From Xanthobacter flavus (GTDB lineage: Bacteria; Pseudomonadota; Alphaproteobacteria; Rhizobiales; Xanthobacteraceae): a stretch of 64,000 nt of DNA. The position numbers and the translations under genes were made by a program. Below, piece by piece: positions 48,118 through 57,438 of this stretch; the stretch's first letter is position 1, and each line of letters begins with the position of its first letter. Where the stretch lies: assembly GCF_017875275.1 (NCBI RefSeq), contig NZ_JAGGML010000001.1:4981001-5045000 (forward strand). Reading direction: 5' to 3'. Under the pieces are notes generated by a model, which did not search any database, was not told the origin of the DNA, and saw only the letters and a list, made by a program, of their open reading frames with translations.

Positions 48118-49155
48118 GTGCAAGAGACTGTCCCATTGTCCATTCCGGCGTTGCGCCTCGGCGCCGCGACTCTCCCAAACCCGGTCATCCTCGCCCCCAT
48201 GGCGGGAATCACCGACGCGCCGGTGCGACGGATGGCGGTCCGCCACGGCGCGGGCCTCGTCATATCAGAAATGCTGGCCAGCGAAGCCCTCCTCGAGGGC
48301 AACCCCGAGATGCTCCTGCGCGCAGAAGGGGAGGGCGTCTCCTTCCACGCCGTGCAGATCGCCGGCAACGACCCGAGGCTCATGGGCGAGGCCGCGCGGG
48401 TGGCGCAGGCGGCGGGCGCCGGGCTCATCGACATCAACATGGGCTGTCCGGCCAAGCGCGTCACGACAGGCGCCGCCGGCGCGGCCCTGCTGCGGGACCT
48501 GCCCTTGGCGCGCGCCATCTTCGAAGCGGTGCGCGGGGCGGTCAGCGTTCCAGTGACGGTGAAGACCCGCCTTGGCTGGGACGACGGCTCGCCCACCGCC
48601 GTCGCGCTGGCGCGGATGGCGGAGGCGTGCGGCCTCTCCATGGTGACGATCCACGGGCGCACCCGCTGCCAGTTCTACACCGGCCATGCCGACTGGACGG
48701 CCATCCGTGCCGTGAAGGACGCCGTCTCCATCCCGGTGATCGCCAACGGCGACGTGGTCCACCTTTCGGACGGGCCGGCGATCCTGGCGGCATCCGGCGC
48801 CGATGGGCTGATGATCGGCCGAGGCGCGCAGGGGCGCCCGTGGTTTCCCGGCCGGGTGGCGCAGACGCTGGCCGGTCAGAAGGTGGACGAGGACCCGTCG
48901 ATCGAGATCCAGCGAGACATCCTGCTGGAGCTCTACGAGGGCTGGCTGTCGCTCTATGGCACCGCCCTCGGCGTTCGACAGGCGCGCAAACATGTGGGCT
49001 GGGCGCTTGAAGCGGCGAATGCAGGGCAGGGCCCAGAGCGCGCCGCCTTCGTGGCGCGCTGGCGCAAGGCGCTGCTGGTGCTCGATGAACCGGGCCGCGT
49101 GAAGAACGGCATCATGACGGCCTACGACGAACTCATGTGGAGGGCGGCGGCATGA
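48118..49155 (+). CDS. dusB: tRNA-dihydrouridine synthase (NifR3/DusB)
   Basis: Flavoenzyme that reduces uridine to dihydrouridine in tRNA D-loops; about 345 residues from GTG 48118. Motifs: [19 protein letters not shown], the catalytic Cys in [35 protein letters not shown] and IANGDV. The start is uncertain: GTG 48118 and TTG 48136 are both possible, and ATG 48046 adds residues without resemblance. It is the first gene of the dusB-ntrB-ntrC operon, with a 4-base overlap to ntrB, the classical nifR3-ntrBC arrangement. Confidence 0.9.
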   Translation: MQETVPLSIPALRLGAATLPNPVILAPMAGITDAPVRRMAVRHGAGLVISEMLASEALLEGNPEMLLRAEGEGVSFHAVQIAGNDPRLMGEAARVAQAAGAGLIDINMGCPAKRVTTGAAGAALLRDLPLARAIFEAVRGAVSVPVTVKTRLGWDDGSPTAVALARMAEACGLSMVTIHGRTRCQFYTGHADWTAIRAVKDAVSIPVIANGDVVHLSDGPAILAASGADGLMIGRGAQGRPWFPGRVAQTLAGQKVDEDPSIEIQRDILLELYEGWLSLYGTALGVRQARKHVGWALEAANAGQGPERAAFVARWRKALLVLDEPGRVKNGIMTAYDELMWRAAA

Positions 49156-50471
49156 CGGCCGAAGCCAGAAAGCAAGACGCGATCAAGATGGATAAAAAGG
49201 GCAAGGGCAATTCGAACTCGCAGAAAGACGCGCCGAAGACGGCGCCAAAAACTGTGGGCAAGACTGCTGCGGGCAAGACTGCGGGAAAGGCTGCGACGGC
49301 AGACGAGGCCGTGACGCCTGCGCCTCAGCCGGCCGCGCCGGAAGCCGTAAAGGATGTTGCGAAGACCAGCGGCGCCGAGCCGGGCATGACGCGCGCCATT
49401 CTCGATGCCGTTCCGCATCCTCTCTTCACCATCGCCGGCAACGGGCACGTGGTGGAGGCCAATGTGGCGGCCGAAGCCTTCTTCGAAGTCAGCGCACCCC
49501 TTTTGCGCCGGCGGCCCCTCAGCGAATTCGTGCCCTTCGGCACGCCGCTCCTCGGCCTCATCGACCAGGTCCGCCAGCGCGGCGCGCCGGTAAACGAATA
49601 TCGCGTGGACCTCGGCACGCCCCGCAACGGCGGCGAGCGCATCGTGGACATCCACGTCGCGCCGGTGAACGAGCAGCCCGACAACGTGGTGGTGATGCTC
49701 CAGGAGCGCACCATCGCCGACAAGATGGACCGCCAGCTCACCCACCGCGGCGCCGCCCGCTCGGTGAGCGCGCTCGCCTCCATGCTGGCCCACGAGATCA
49801 AGAACCCGCTCTCCGGCATCCGCGGTGCGGCCCAGCTTCTGGAGCAGTCGGCCGATGACGACGACCGCGCCCTGACCCGGCTCATCTGCGACGAGGCCGA
49901 CCGCATCGTGAAGCTCGTGGACCGGATGGAGGTGTTCTCGGACGAGCGCCCCGTGGAGCGCGAGCCGGTGAACATCCACGCGGTGCTCGAGCATGTGCGC
50001 ACGCTGGCGGCCTCGGGCTTCGCCCGCCACATCCGCTTCGTGGAGGAGTACGACCCCTCTTTGCCGCCGGTGCTGGCCAACCGCGACCAGCTGATCCAGG
50101 TGTTCCTGAACCTGGTGAAGAATGCGGCGGAAGCCATCGACAGCGATCAGGACGGCGAAATCCTGCTCTCCACCGCCTTCCGCCCCGGCGTGCGGCTGAT
50201 GGTTCCCGGTGCCTCCACGCGGGTGAGCCTGCCACTCGAATTCTGCGTGCGGGACAACGGCAAGGGCGTGCCGGAGGATCTGGTGCCGCACCTGTTCGAC
50301 CCGTTCGTGACCACCAAGCCGACCGGTTCTGGCCTCGGTCTTGCTTTGGTGGCGAAGATCATCGGCGACCACGGCGGTATCGTCGAATGCGATAGCCAGC
50401 CCCGCCGCACCACGTTCCGCGTGCTCCTGCCCATGTATCGCGGCAAGAGCCCTGTTCGAGAGGACCATTGA
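49152..50471 (+). CDS. ntrB: nitrogen regulation sensor kinase NtrB
   Basis: Cytosolic histidine kinase that, through PII signalling, phosphorylates NtrC when nitrogen is short. The 439 residues comprise an odd Lys/Ala/Thr-rich N-terminal extension (1-78), a PAS domain (about 79-185), the H-box with His214 in [14 protein letters not shown], and an ATPase domain with [10 protein letters not shown] and [12 protein letters not shown]. Relatives are usually near 350-400 residues, so the extension accounts for the extra length. ATG overlaps the dusB stop. Confidence 0.94.
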   Translation: MTAEARKQDAIKMDKKGKGNSNSQKDAPKTAPKTVGKTAAGKTAGKAATADEAVTPAPQPAAPEAVKDVAKTSGAEPGMTRAILDAVPHPLFTIAGNGHVVEANVAAEAFFEVSAPLLRRRPLSEFVPFGTPLLGLIDQVRQRGAPVNEYRVDLGTPRNGGERIVDIHVAPVNEQPDNVVVMLQERTIADKMDRQLTHRGAARSVSALASMLAHEIKNPLSGIRGAAQLLEQSADDDDRALTRLICDEADRIVKLVDRMEVFSDERPVEREPVNIHAVLEHVRTLAASGFARHIRFVEEYDPSLPPVLANRDQLIQVFLNLVKNAAEAIDSDQDGEILLSTAFRPGVRLMVPGASTRVSLPLEFCVRDNGKGVPEDLVPHLFDPFVTTKPTGSGLGLALVAKIIGDHGGIVECDSQPRRTTFRVLLPMYRGKSPVREDH

Positions 50472-50478
50472 GGTGTCG

Positions 50479-51921
50479 ATGCCATCCGGAAGCATCCTGG
50501 TCGCCGACGACGATGCCGCGATCCGCACCGTGCTCAACCAGGCGCTCTCGCGCGCCGGCTACGAGGTGCGCTCGTGCGGCAACGCCGCCACGCTGTGGCG
50601 CTGGGTGAGCCAGGGCGATGGCGATCTCGTCATCACCGACGTGGTGATGCCCGACGAGAACGCCTTCGATCTCCTGCCGCGCATCAAGAAGGCGCGGCCG
50701 GACCTGCCGGTCATCGTCATGAGCGCGCAGAACACCTTCATGACCGCCATCCGCGCCTCCGAGCGCGGGGCCTATGAATATCTGCCCAAGCCCTTCGACC
50801 TGAAGGAGCTGATCTCCATCGTCGGCCGCGCGCTCTCGGAGCCGAAGAAGGGCGATGGCCACCACCACGCCCCCGAGGAGCAGGACAACATCCCGCTGGT
50901 GGGCCGCTCGCCCGCCATGCAGGAGATCTACCGGCTGCTCGCCCGGCTGATGCAGACCGACCTCACCGTGATGATCGCGGGCGAGAGCGGCACCGGCAAG
51001 GAACTGGTGGCCCGCGCGCTGCACGATTACGGCAAGCGTCGGACCGGGCCGTTCGTCGCCATCAACATGGCGGCTATCCCGCGCGACCTCATCGAATCCG
51101 AGCTGTTCGGCCACGAGAAGGGATCGTTCACCGGCGCCACCACGCGCAACCCCGGCCGCTTCGAGCAGGCGGAGGGCGGCACGCTCTTCCTCGACGAGAT
51201 CGGCGACATGCCGATGGAGGCGCAGACGCGCCTTCTGCGCGTGCTCCAGCAGGGCGAATACACGACGGTGGGCGGGCGCACGCCCATCAAGACCGACGTG
51301 CGCATCATCGCCGCCACCAACAAGGATCTGCGCACCCTCATCCAGCAGGGCCTGTTCCGCGAAGACCTGTTCTTCCGCCTGAACGTGGTGCCCCTGCGTC
51401 TGCCGCCCCTGCGCGAGCGCTCCGAGGACGTACCGGACCTGGTGCGGCACTTCTTCCTGCAGGCCGAGCGGGAGGGCCTGCCGGCCAAGCAGATCGACTC
51501 CGCCGCCCTCGACCGCCTGAAGCGCTATCGCTGGCCGGGGAACGTGCGCGAGCTGGAAAACCTCGTCCGCCGCCTCGCCGCGCTCTACCCGCAGGAGGTC
51601 ATCACCCCCGCCATCATCGAGGCCGAGCTCTCCGAGCCCATGCCGAACATGCTGTCGGAAGAGGGCCCGGTGGACGCGACGCTGGCGGCCTCGGTCGAGC
51701 GCCACCTCAACACCTACTTCTCCGGCTTCGGCGAGAACCTGCCCCCGCCCGGCCTCTATCACCGCATCTTGAAGGACGTGGAATATCCGCTCCTCTCGGC
51801 TGCGCTCGCGGCCACGCGGGGCAACCAGATCAAGGCGGCGGAGCTTCTGGGGCTGAACCGCAACACCCTGCGCAAGAAGATTCGCGATCTCGACATCCAG
51901 GTGATCCGGACCTCCCGGTGA
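50479..51921 (+). CDS. ntrC: nitrogen regulation response regulator NtrC
   Basis: Sigma-54-dependent activator of nitrogen-scavenging genes; 480 residues. The receiver domain has Asp54 (VITDVVMP). The AAA+ domain has Walker A GESGTGKE, the sigma-54 contact loop as GSFTGA, and [11 protein letters not shown]. The C-terminal Fis-type helix-turn-helix lies in [22 protein letters not shown]. The likely start is ATG 50479 with GAGG 6-9 bases upstream; GTG 50473 is in frame two codons earlier. Expected to act on the sigma-54 promoter at 1055-1070 (inference). Confidence 0.95.
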   Translation: MPSGSILVADDDAAIRTVLNQALSRAGYEVRSCGNAATLWRWVSQGDGDLVITDVVMPDENAFDLLPRIKKARPDLPVIVMSAQNTFMTAIRASERGAYEYLPKPFDLKELISIVGRALSEPKKGDGHHHAPEEQDNIPLVGRSPAMQEIYRLLARLMQTDLTVMIAGESGTGKELVARALHDYGKRRTGPFVAINMAAIPRDLIESELFGHEKGSFTGATTRNPGRFEQAEGGTLFLDEIGDMPMEAQTRLLRVLQQGEYTTVGGRTPIKTDVRIIAATNKDLRTLIQQGLFREDLFFRLNVVPLRLPPLRERSEDVPDLVRHFFLQAEREGLPAKQIDSAALDRLKRYRWPGNVRELENLVRRLAALYPQEVITPAIIEAELSEPMPNMLSEEGPVDATLAASVERHLNTYFSGFGENLPPPGLYHRILKDVEYPLLSAALAATRGNQIKAAELLGLNRNTLRKKIRDLDIQVIRTSR

Positions 51922-51964
51922 GCCTTTCGGCCCCTCGGTCCGGCCGCAAGATCTGAATCGAATA

Positions 51965-51995
51965 CCCCGCGGATGGCTCCATCCGCGGGGTTTTT
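51965..51995 (+). terminator. rho-independent terminator after ntrC
   Basis: CCCCGCGGATGG (51965-51976) pairs perfectly with CCATCCGCGGGG (51979-51990) over 12 bases and is followed by TTTTT. It lies 44 bases behind the ntrC stop and separates the dusB-ntrBC operon from ntrYX, which therefore needs its own promoter. Confidence 0.95.
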
Positions 51996-52328
51996 CATGG
52001 CCGGCGCTCTCAGACGCCGCCCGGCCGGCCCGAAGGCCCTGGCGGATTTTGGCCCCATCCCGCCGGCGCGGGCCGCCACGCGCCGATTCGGTTGAGCCGG
52101 AAATCCCCGCTTCCGCCCCGGCGAGGTCTTGCGGCTGCTGGACGCACCGGCGTCGGGAGCGTGGCCGGATATTCCGTGACCGGGCTACCTGCCTTTCGCC
52201 TCATCACCTGAAATGCGGTGGAGGGGGGATGCGTCTGTCACATTTTTGCACCAGTGTCGTTCCACTGCATCACTCCGGGTCGCGCGAGTCGTCGCGCCGG
52301 CCGGTAGCTCTGGGATGGTCAGGCACAC
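51996..52328. other. ntrYX upstream region
   Basis: Some 330 bases with no gene between the ntrC terminator and ntrY; the ntrYX promoter must be here. I see no sigma-54 consensus. An imperfect inverted repeat at 52247-52269 (TGCACCAGTG, then CACTGCA) is the only operator-like sequence noticed. Confidence 0.5.
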
Positions 52329-54560
52329 ATGAGCGATGAGGCGGTTGGATACGCCGCAAAAGACATGAGGCCGCGGCGCAGCCTGTTCGCGCGTCTGGTC
52401 GTGCCGATTGTGGTTGCCCTGTCCCTGGCATTGGCGGTCGCGACCTTCGCGATCATCATGGGCCTGACCTCCATCGTGCCGACCGAGGAGGTGGTGAACG
52501 GGGTATTGGCGGCGGCCGGCGCCGCCGTGCTTGTTCTCGTTGCCATCATCGGCCGGGAAGTTTGGCGCATTTTCCGGGCCCGCGCGCGCGGGCGGGCGGC
52601 CTCGCGCCTGCATGTGCGCATCATCGGTCTGTTCGCCGGCGTCGCCGTGGTGCCGGCGGTGGTGGTGGCGCTGGTGGCGAGCTTTACCCTCGACCGGACG
52701 CTCGACCGCTATTTCTCCGAGCGGACGCAGGAAATCGTCGGCTCGGCGTCCTCGGTGGCGCAAACCTACGTACGCGAGCACGCGCTCTCCATCCGGGGCG
52801 ACGCGCTGGCCATGGCGAACGACCTGTCGCAGCAGAAAACTCTCTACGACACCGACATCGAAAAGTTTCGCCAGGTGCTGACGGCGCAGGCGGCCCTCCG
52901 CAACGTGCCGGGCGCCCAGATCATCCATCGCGACCTCTCCGTGGTGGAACGCGCGAACCTGCGCACGGGGCGCGAATTCCTCGTCCCGACCAACATCGCC
53001 ATCAATGAGGCGACCGCCGAGCAGCCCATCATTTACGTCGATGCCGACTATGTGGGCGCCGTGGTGCCGCTGACCGGCTTCGACGATCTCTTCCTCTATG
53101 TGGCGCGGCCGATCGACCCGCGGGTGCTCGGATATCTGAAGGTCACGAGCGAGACGCTCGCCGATTATCGCGCGCTGGAAAACAGGCGCTTCCGCGTGCA
53201 GATCACCTTCGCGCTCATGTATTCCTTCATTACCCTTATTGTTCTGCTCTCCGTCGGGTGGATGGCCATCAATTTCTCCAAGTGGCTGGTCGCGCCCATC
53301 CGCCGGCTGATGTGGGCGGCGGACCGCGTGGCGAAGGGCAATCTCGACATCCAGGTACCGGTGAACCGCGCCGAGGGCGACCTCGCCACTCTCGGCGAGA
53401 CCTTCAACAAGATGACCGGCGAGCTGAAGACCCAGCGCAACGCCCTCGTCAGTGCCCGCGACCAGATGGACAGCCGCCGCCGCTTCACCGAGGCGGTGCT
53501 CTCCGGTGTCGGCGCGGGCGTGATCGGCCTCGACGCGGACGCGCGCGTCACCATCCTTAACCTGTCGGCGGAGCGGCTTCTCGGCGTCACCGAGGCCGAG
53601 GGCCTCGGCCGCCCGCTCTCCGAAGTGGTGCCGGAGACCGCCGCGCTGCTCGAGGAGGCGCGCGGGGCCGGCCAGCGGGCGGTGCAGGGCAACATCACGG
53701 TGCAGCGCGACGGCCGCGAGCGCATCTTCGCCATGCGCGTCACCACTGAGCAATCGGGGGCGGAGGCGCACGGCTGGGTGGTGACGCTCGACGACATCAC
53801 CGCCCTCATCACCGCCCAGCGCACGTCGGCGTGGGCGGATGTGGCGCGGCGCATCGCCCACGAGATCAAGAACCCGCTCACCCCCATCCAGCTGTCCGCC
53901 GAACGCCTGAAGCGCAAGTACGGACGCCACATCACCCAGGATCGCGACGTGTTCGACCAGTGCACGGACACCATCATCCGGCAGGTGGGCGATATCGGCC
54001 GCATGGTGGACGAGTTCTCCTCCTTCGCCCGCATGCCCAAGCCCGTGGTGGATGCGCAGGACCTCGCCGAGACCGTCCGGCAGGCGGTGTTCCTCATGCG
54101 CGTCGGACACCCGGACGTCGCCTTCGAGGCCGAGCTGCCCGCGGCGCAGCCGGCCCGCTTCGATCGCCGGCTCATCAGCCAGGCGCTCACCAACATTCTC
54201 AAGAACGCAGCCGAGGCCATCGAGGCCGTTCCGGACGCGGAGCGCGGCAAGGGCCGCATCTGCGTCCGCGTCACCGAGGCGGGGGAGGATCTCCTGATCG
54301 ACGTCATCGACAACGGCGCGGGTCTGCCGCGCGACAAGCGCAGCCGCCTGCTGGAACCTTATGTCACCACCCGCGAGAAGGGGACGGGGCTCGGCCTCGC
54401 CATCGTCGGCAAGATCATGGAAGAGCATGGCGGCGGCATCGAACTGAATGATTCGCCCGAGGGTCGCGGCGCCTGGATCAGGCTCCGCATGCGGGCGGAT
54501 GGTCTACCACCGGCCGGCGCGGGCGGGGCGCAACCGGTCCCTCAAGCAGGGAGGGCCTGA
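52329..54560 (+). CDS. ntrY: NtrY sensor histidine kinase
   Basis: Membrane-bound kinase partner of NtrX, 743 residues. Two N-terminal transmembrane segments (about 20-65) and another pair flank a periplasmic region to about residue 310. A HAMP domain (SKWLVAPIRRLMWAADRVAKGNLDIQV), a PAS domain (about 375-480), the H-box [21 protein letters not shown] and the ATPase domain with ILKNAAEAIEA and GTGLGLAIVGKI follow. NtrYX is linked to nitrogen, redox and envelope responses in different alphaproteobacteria. Ends three bases before ntrX. Confidence 0.95.
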   Translation: MSDEAVGYAAKDMRPRRSLFARLVVPIVVALSLALAVATFAIIMGLTSIVPTEEVVNGVLAAAGAAVLVLVAIIGREVWRIFRARARGRAASRLHVRIIGLFAGVAVVPAVVVALVASFTLDRTLDRYFSERTQEIVGSASSVAQTYVREHALSIRGDALAMANDLSQQKTLYDTDIEKFRQVLTAQAALRNVPGAQIIHRDLSVVERANLRTGREFLVPTNIAINEATAEQPIIYVDADYVGAVVPLTGFDDLFLYVARPIDPRVLGYLKVTSETLADYRALENRRFRVQITFALMYSFITLIVLLSVGWMAINFSKWLVAPIRRLMWAADRVAKGNLDIQVPVNRAEGDLATLGETFNKMTGELKTQRNALVSARDQMDSRRRFTEAVLSGVGAGVIGLDADARVTILNLSAERLLGVTEAEGLGRPLSEVVPETAALLEEARGAGQRAVQGNITVQRDGRERIFAMRVTTEQSGAEAHGWVVTLDDITALITAQRTSAWADVARRIAHEIKNPLTPIQLSAERLKRKYGRHITQDRDVFDQCTDTIIRQVGDIGRMVDEFSSFARMPKPVVDAQDLAETVRQAVFLMRVGHPDVAFEAELPAAQPARFDRRLISQALTNILKNAAEAIEAVPDAERGKGRICVRVTEAGEDLLIDVIDNGAGLPRDKRSRLLEPYVTTREKGTGLGLAIVGKIMEEHGGGIELNDSPEGRGAWIRLRMRADGLPPAGAGGAQPVPQAGRA

Positions 54561-54563
54561 TCC

Positions 54564-55931
54564 ATGGCCATGGACATCCTCATCGTCGACGACGAGGCCG
54601 ATATCGGTGAGCTGGTTGCCGGCATCCTGGAGGACGAGGGCTATTCCGCCCGCACCGCCAGGGATGCCGACGGCGCGCTCGGCGCCATCGCCACGCGGCG
54701 GCCCAATCTCGTGTTCCTCGACATCTGGCTGCAGGGCAGCCGCCTCGACGGCCTGGAGTTGCTCAACGAGATCAAGTCGCAGCACCCGGACCTGCCGGTC
54801 GTGATGATCTCCGGCCACGGCAACATCGAGACCGCGGTCGCGGCCATCAAGCGCGGCGCCTACGACTTCATCGAGAAGCCGTTCAACGCCGACCGCCTGG
54901 TGATGGTCACCGAGCGGGCGCTGGAGACGCTGCGCCTCAAGCGCGAGCTGAAGGAGCTGAAGCAGCTGACGCCGCATGGCCGAATCCTGGTCGGCCGCTC
55001 CAGCGCCATCCAGCAGCTGAAGGGCACCATCGAGCGGGTCGGCCCCACCAACAGCCGCATTCTCATCGTCGGCCCCTCCGGTTCGGGGAAGGAACTCACT
55101 GCCCGCCTAATCCACAGCGTCTCCGGGCGCGCGCAAGGGCCCTTCGTGGTGCTGAATTCCGCCGCCATGACGCCTGAGCGGCTCGAGTTCGAGCTGTTCG
55201 GCGTGGCGGAAGGAGAGGGGCAGGAGCAGAAGCGCGGCGCGCTGGAGGAGGCGCACGGCGGCACGCTCTTCCTCGACGAGATCGCCGACATGCCGCGCGA
55301 GACGCAGAACCGCGTGCTGCGCGTGCTGGTGGAGCAGACCTTCACCCGCCTCGGCTCCAACGACAAGGTGACCGTGGACGTGCGCATCATCTCCTCCACC
55401 GGGCGCAACCTGGAGGAGGAGATCGCCAAGGGCCGCTTCCGCGAGGATCTCTACCACCGGCTCTCGGTGGTGCCGATCCGCGTGCCGCCTTTGGCCGAGC
55501 GGCGCGAGGATATCCCCGATCTCGTGGATTTCTTCCTCGACAGCATCTCCCAGACCACCGGCCTGCCGCGCCGCCCCATCGGCGAGGACGCCATGGCCGT
55601 GCTGCAATCCCACGACTGGCCGGGCAACGTGCGCCAGCTGCGCAACAATGTGGAGCGCCTGCTCATCCTCGCCGGCGGCGATCCGGAAGCGACCATCACC
55701 GCCGCCATGCTGCCGCCGGACGTGGGCGCGCTGGTGCCGACCCTGCCCAACGGCAATGGCGGCGAGCACCTGATGGGCCTGCCGCTGCGCGAGGCGCGGG
55801 AGGTATTCGAGCGGGAGTATCTGGCTGCCCAGATCAACCGCTTCGGCGGCAACATCTCGCGCACCGCCGAATTCGTCGGCATGGAGCGCTCGGCCCTTCA
55901 TCGAAAGCTTAAGGCTCTCGGCGTAGGCTGA
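54564..55931 (+). CDS. ntrX: NtrX response regulator
   Basis: Response regulator of NtrY, 455 residues. The receiver has Asp53 in LVFLDIWLQG. The AAA+ domain has Walker A GPSGSGKEL and [11 protein letters not shown]. The sigma-54 contact loop (GAFTGA) is missing: the position reads GVAEGEGQEQKRGALEEA. As in other alphaproteobacterial NtrX proteins, it is therefore unlikely to activate sigma-54 promoters. The C-terminal Fis-type helix (NRFGGNISRTAEFVGMERSALHRKLKAL) is intact. ATG 54564 follows GGGAGGG. Confidence 0.95.
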   Translation: MAMDILIVDDEADIGELVAGILEDEGYSARTARDADGALGAIATRRPNLVFLDIWLQGSRLDGLELLNEIKSQHPDLPVVMISGHGNIETAVAAIKRGAYDFIEKPFNADRLVMVTERALETLRLKRELKELKQLTPHGRILVGRSSAIQQLKGTIERVGPTNSRILIVGPSGSGKELTARLIHSVSGRAQGPFVVLNSAAMTPERLEFELFGVAEGEGQEQKRGALEEAHGGTLFLDEIADMPRETQNRVLRVLVEQTFTRLGSNDKVTVDVRIISSTGRNLEEEIAKGRFREDLYHRLSVVPIRVPPLAERREDIPDLVDFFLDSISQTTGLPRRPIGEDAMAVLQSHDWPGNVRQLRNNVERLLILAGGDPEATITAAMLPPDVGALVPTLPNGNGGEHLMGLPLREAREVFEREYLAAQINRFGGNISRTAEFVGMERSALHRKLKALGVG

Positions 55932-56038
55932 TGGCCCCGGTGAAGATCGGGATGGGTTGACGGGGTGCCCAAAAAGGGGGCTGCATCGGCAGGTCCGGTC
56001 CGCTGAGCGGAGGGGACCGGGCGCCGGGGGGAGGGTTC

Positions 56039-57415
56039 ATGAAGGTCGTGATCTGCGGCGCGGGCCAGGTGGGGTTCGGCATTGCCGAGCGCCTCGCCGG
56101 TGAGCAGAACGACGTGTCCATCATCGACACGTCCCCGCGCCGGATCCAGATGGTGACGGAACAGCTGGATGTGCGCGGCGTGGTGGGGCAGGGCTCCCAC
56201 CCGGACGTGCTCGCCCGCGCCGGCATCGAGCAGGCGGACATGCTCATCGCCGTGACCCTCCACGACGAGGTGAACATGGTGGCCTGCCAGGTGGGCCATG
56301 CGCTGTTCAACGTGCCGACCAAGCTCGCCCGCATCCGCGCCCAGACTTATCTCGCCCCCGAATGGCGTGATCTGTTCGCCCGCGACCAGCTGCCCATCGA
56401 CGTCATCATCTCCCCTGAGGTGGAGGTGGGCGAGATGGTGCTGCGCCGCCTCTCTCTGCCCGGCGCCTCCGATACGGTGAGCTTCGCCGACGGGGCCGTG
56501 GTCATCGTCGGCGTGATGTGTCTCGAGGACTGCCCGGTGGTGGACACCCCGCTGAAGCAGCTCACCGAGCTGTTCCCGGACATCCAGGCGACCATCGTCG
56601 CGGTGCGACGGGGGACGCGCACCTTCGTGCCCCGCTCCAACGACCAGATCCTCACCGGCGATCTCGTCTATTTCGTTGCCCAGGCCGATCACGTGCAGCG
56701 CACGCTCTCCCTGTTCGGCCACGACGAGGTGCCGGCGCAACGCATCGTCATCGCGGGCGGCGGCAACATCGGCTACTACGTCGCCACCGAGCTGGAGAAG
56801 CGCAACGCGGCCGCCCGGGTGAAGCTGATCGAGGCCTCCCGCGAGCGCTCCCAGACCATCGCGGAGGAACTGCGCCGCACCGTCGTGCTCAATGGCGACG
56901 CGCTGGAGCGCGCGATCCTCGACGAGGCCGGCGTCGGGGAGGCGGACACCATGATCGCCCTCACCAACGACGACCGCATCAACATCCTCTCCTGCCTGCT
57001 CGCCAAGCAGGTGGGGGCGAAGCGCATCCTGGCGCTGCTGAACGAGCAGGGTTACGCCACCTTCGCCCGGGGGCTGGGAATCGATGCCCATGTGAACCCG
57101 CGCCAGATCACCGTCTCCAAGGTGCTCCAGCATGTGCGCCGCGGGCGCATTCGCGGCGTCCATGCGCTGCTCGACGGCTCGGGCGAATTGATCGAGGCGG
57201 AAGCGCTGGAAACCTCGCCGCTCGTGGGCAAGCCGCTGCGCGATCTCGGCCTGCTCGACGGGCTGCGAATCGGCGCGGTGGTGCGGAACGGGCAGGTGCT
57301 GCTGCCGCGCGGCGATTTCGTCGTGCGCGCCCATGACCGGGTGGTGCTGTTCGCCCTCGCCGACCGCATCAAGCGCGTGGAGCAGTTGTTCCGCGTCGCC
57401 CTCGAATTCTTCTGA
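56039..57415 (+). CDS. trkA: Trk potassium uptake protein TrkA
   Basis: Cytosolic NAD(H)-binding gating subunit of the Trk potassium system; 458 residues with two tandem RCK modules. Nucleotide-binding motifs are GAGQVGFGIAERLAG near the start and GGGNIGYYVATELE near residue 240. Each module ends with a TrkA-C domain. It follows ntrX by 107 bases, the same order as in Azospirillum, Rhodobacter and rhizobial genomes. The cognate membrane protein TrkH is next. Confidence 0.95.
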   Translation: MKVVICGAGQVGFGIAERLAGEQNDVSIIDTSPRRIQMVTEQLDVRGVVGQGSHPDVLARAGIEQADMLIAVTLHDEVNMVACQVGHALFNVPTKLARIRAQTYLAPEWRDLFARDQLPIDVIISPEVEVGEMVLRRLSLPGASDTVSFADGAVVIVGVMCLEDCPVVDTPLKQLTELFPDIQATIVAVRRGTRTFVPRSNDQILTGDLVYFVAQADHVQRTLSLFGHDEVPAQRIVIAGGGNIGYYVATELEKRNAAARVKLIEASRERSQTIAEELRRTVVLNGDALERAILDEAGVGEADTMIALTNDDRINILSCLLAKQVGAKRILALLNEQGYATFARGLGIDAHVNPRQITVSKVLQHVRRGRIRGVHALLDGSGELIEAEALETSPLVGKPLRDLGLLDGLRIGAVVRNGQVLLPRGDFVVRAHDRVVLFALADRIKRVEQLFRVALEFF

Positions 57416-57438
57416 ACCGACCGCAAGGTTCCGCGCTC

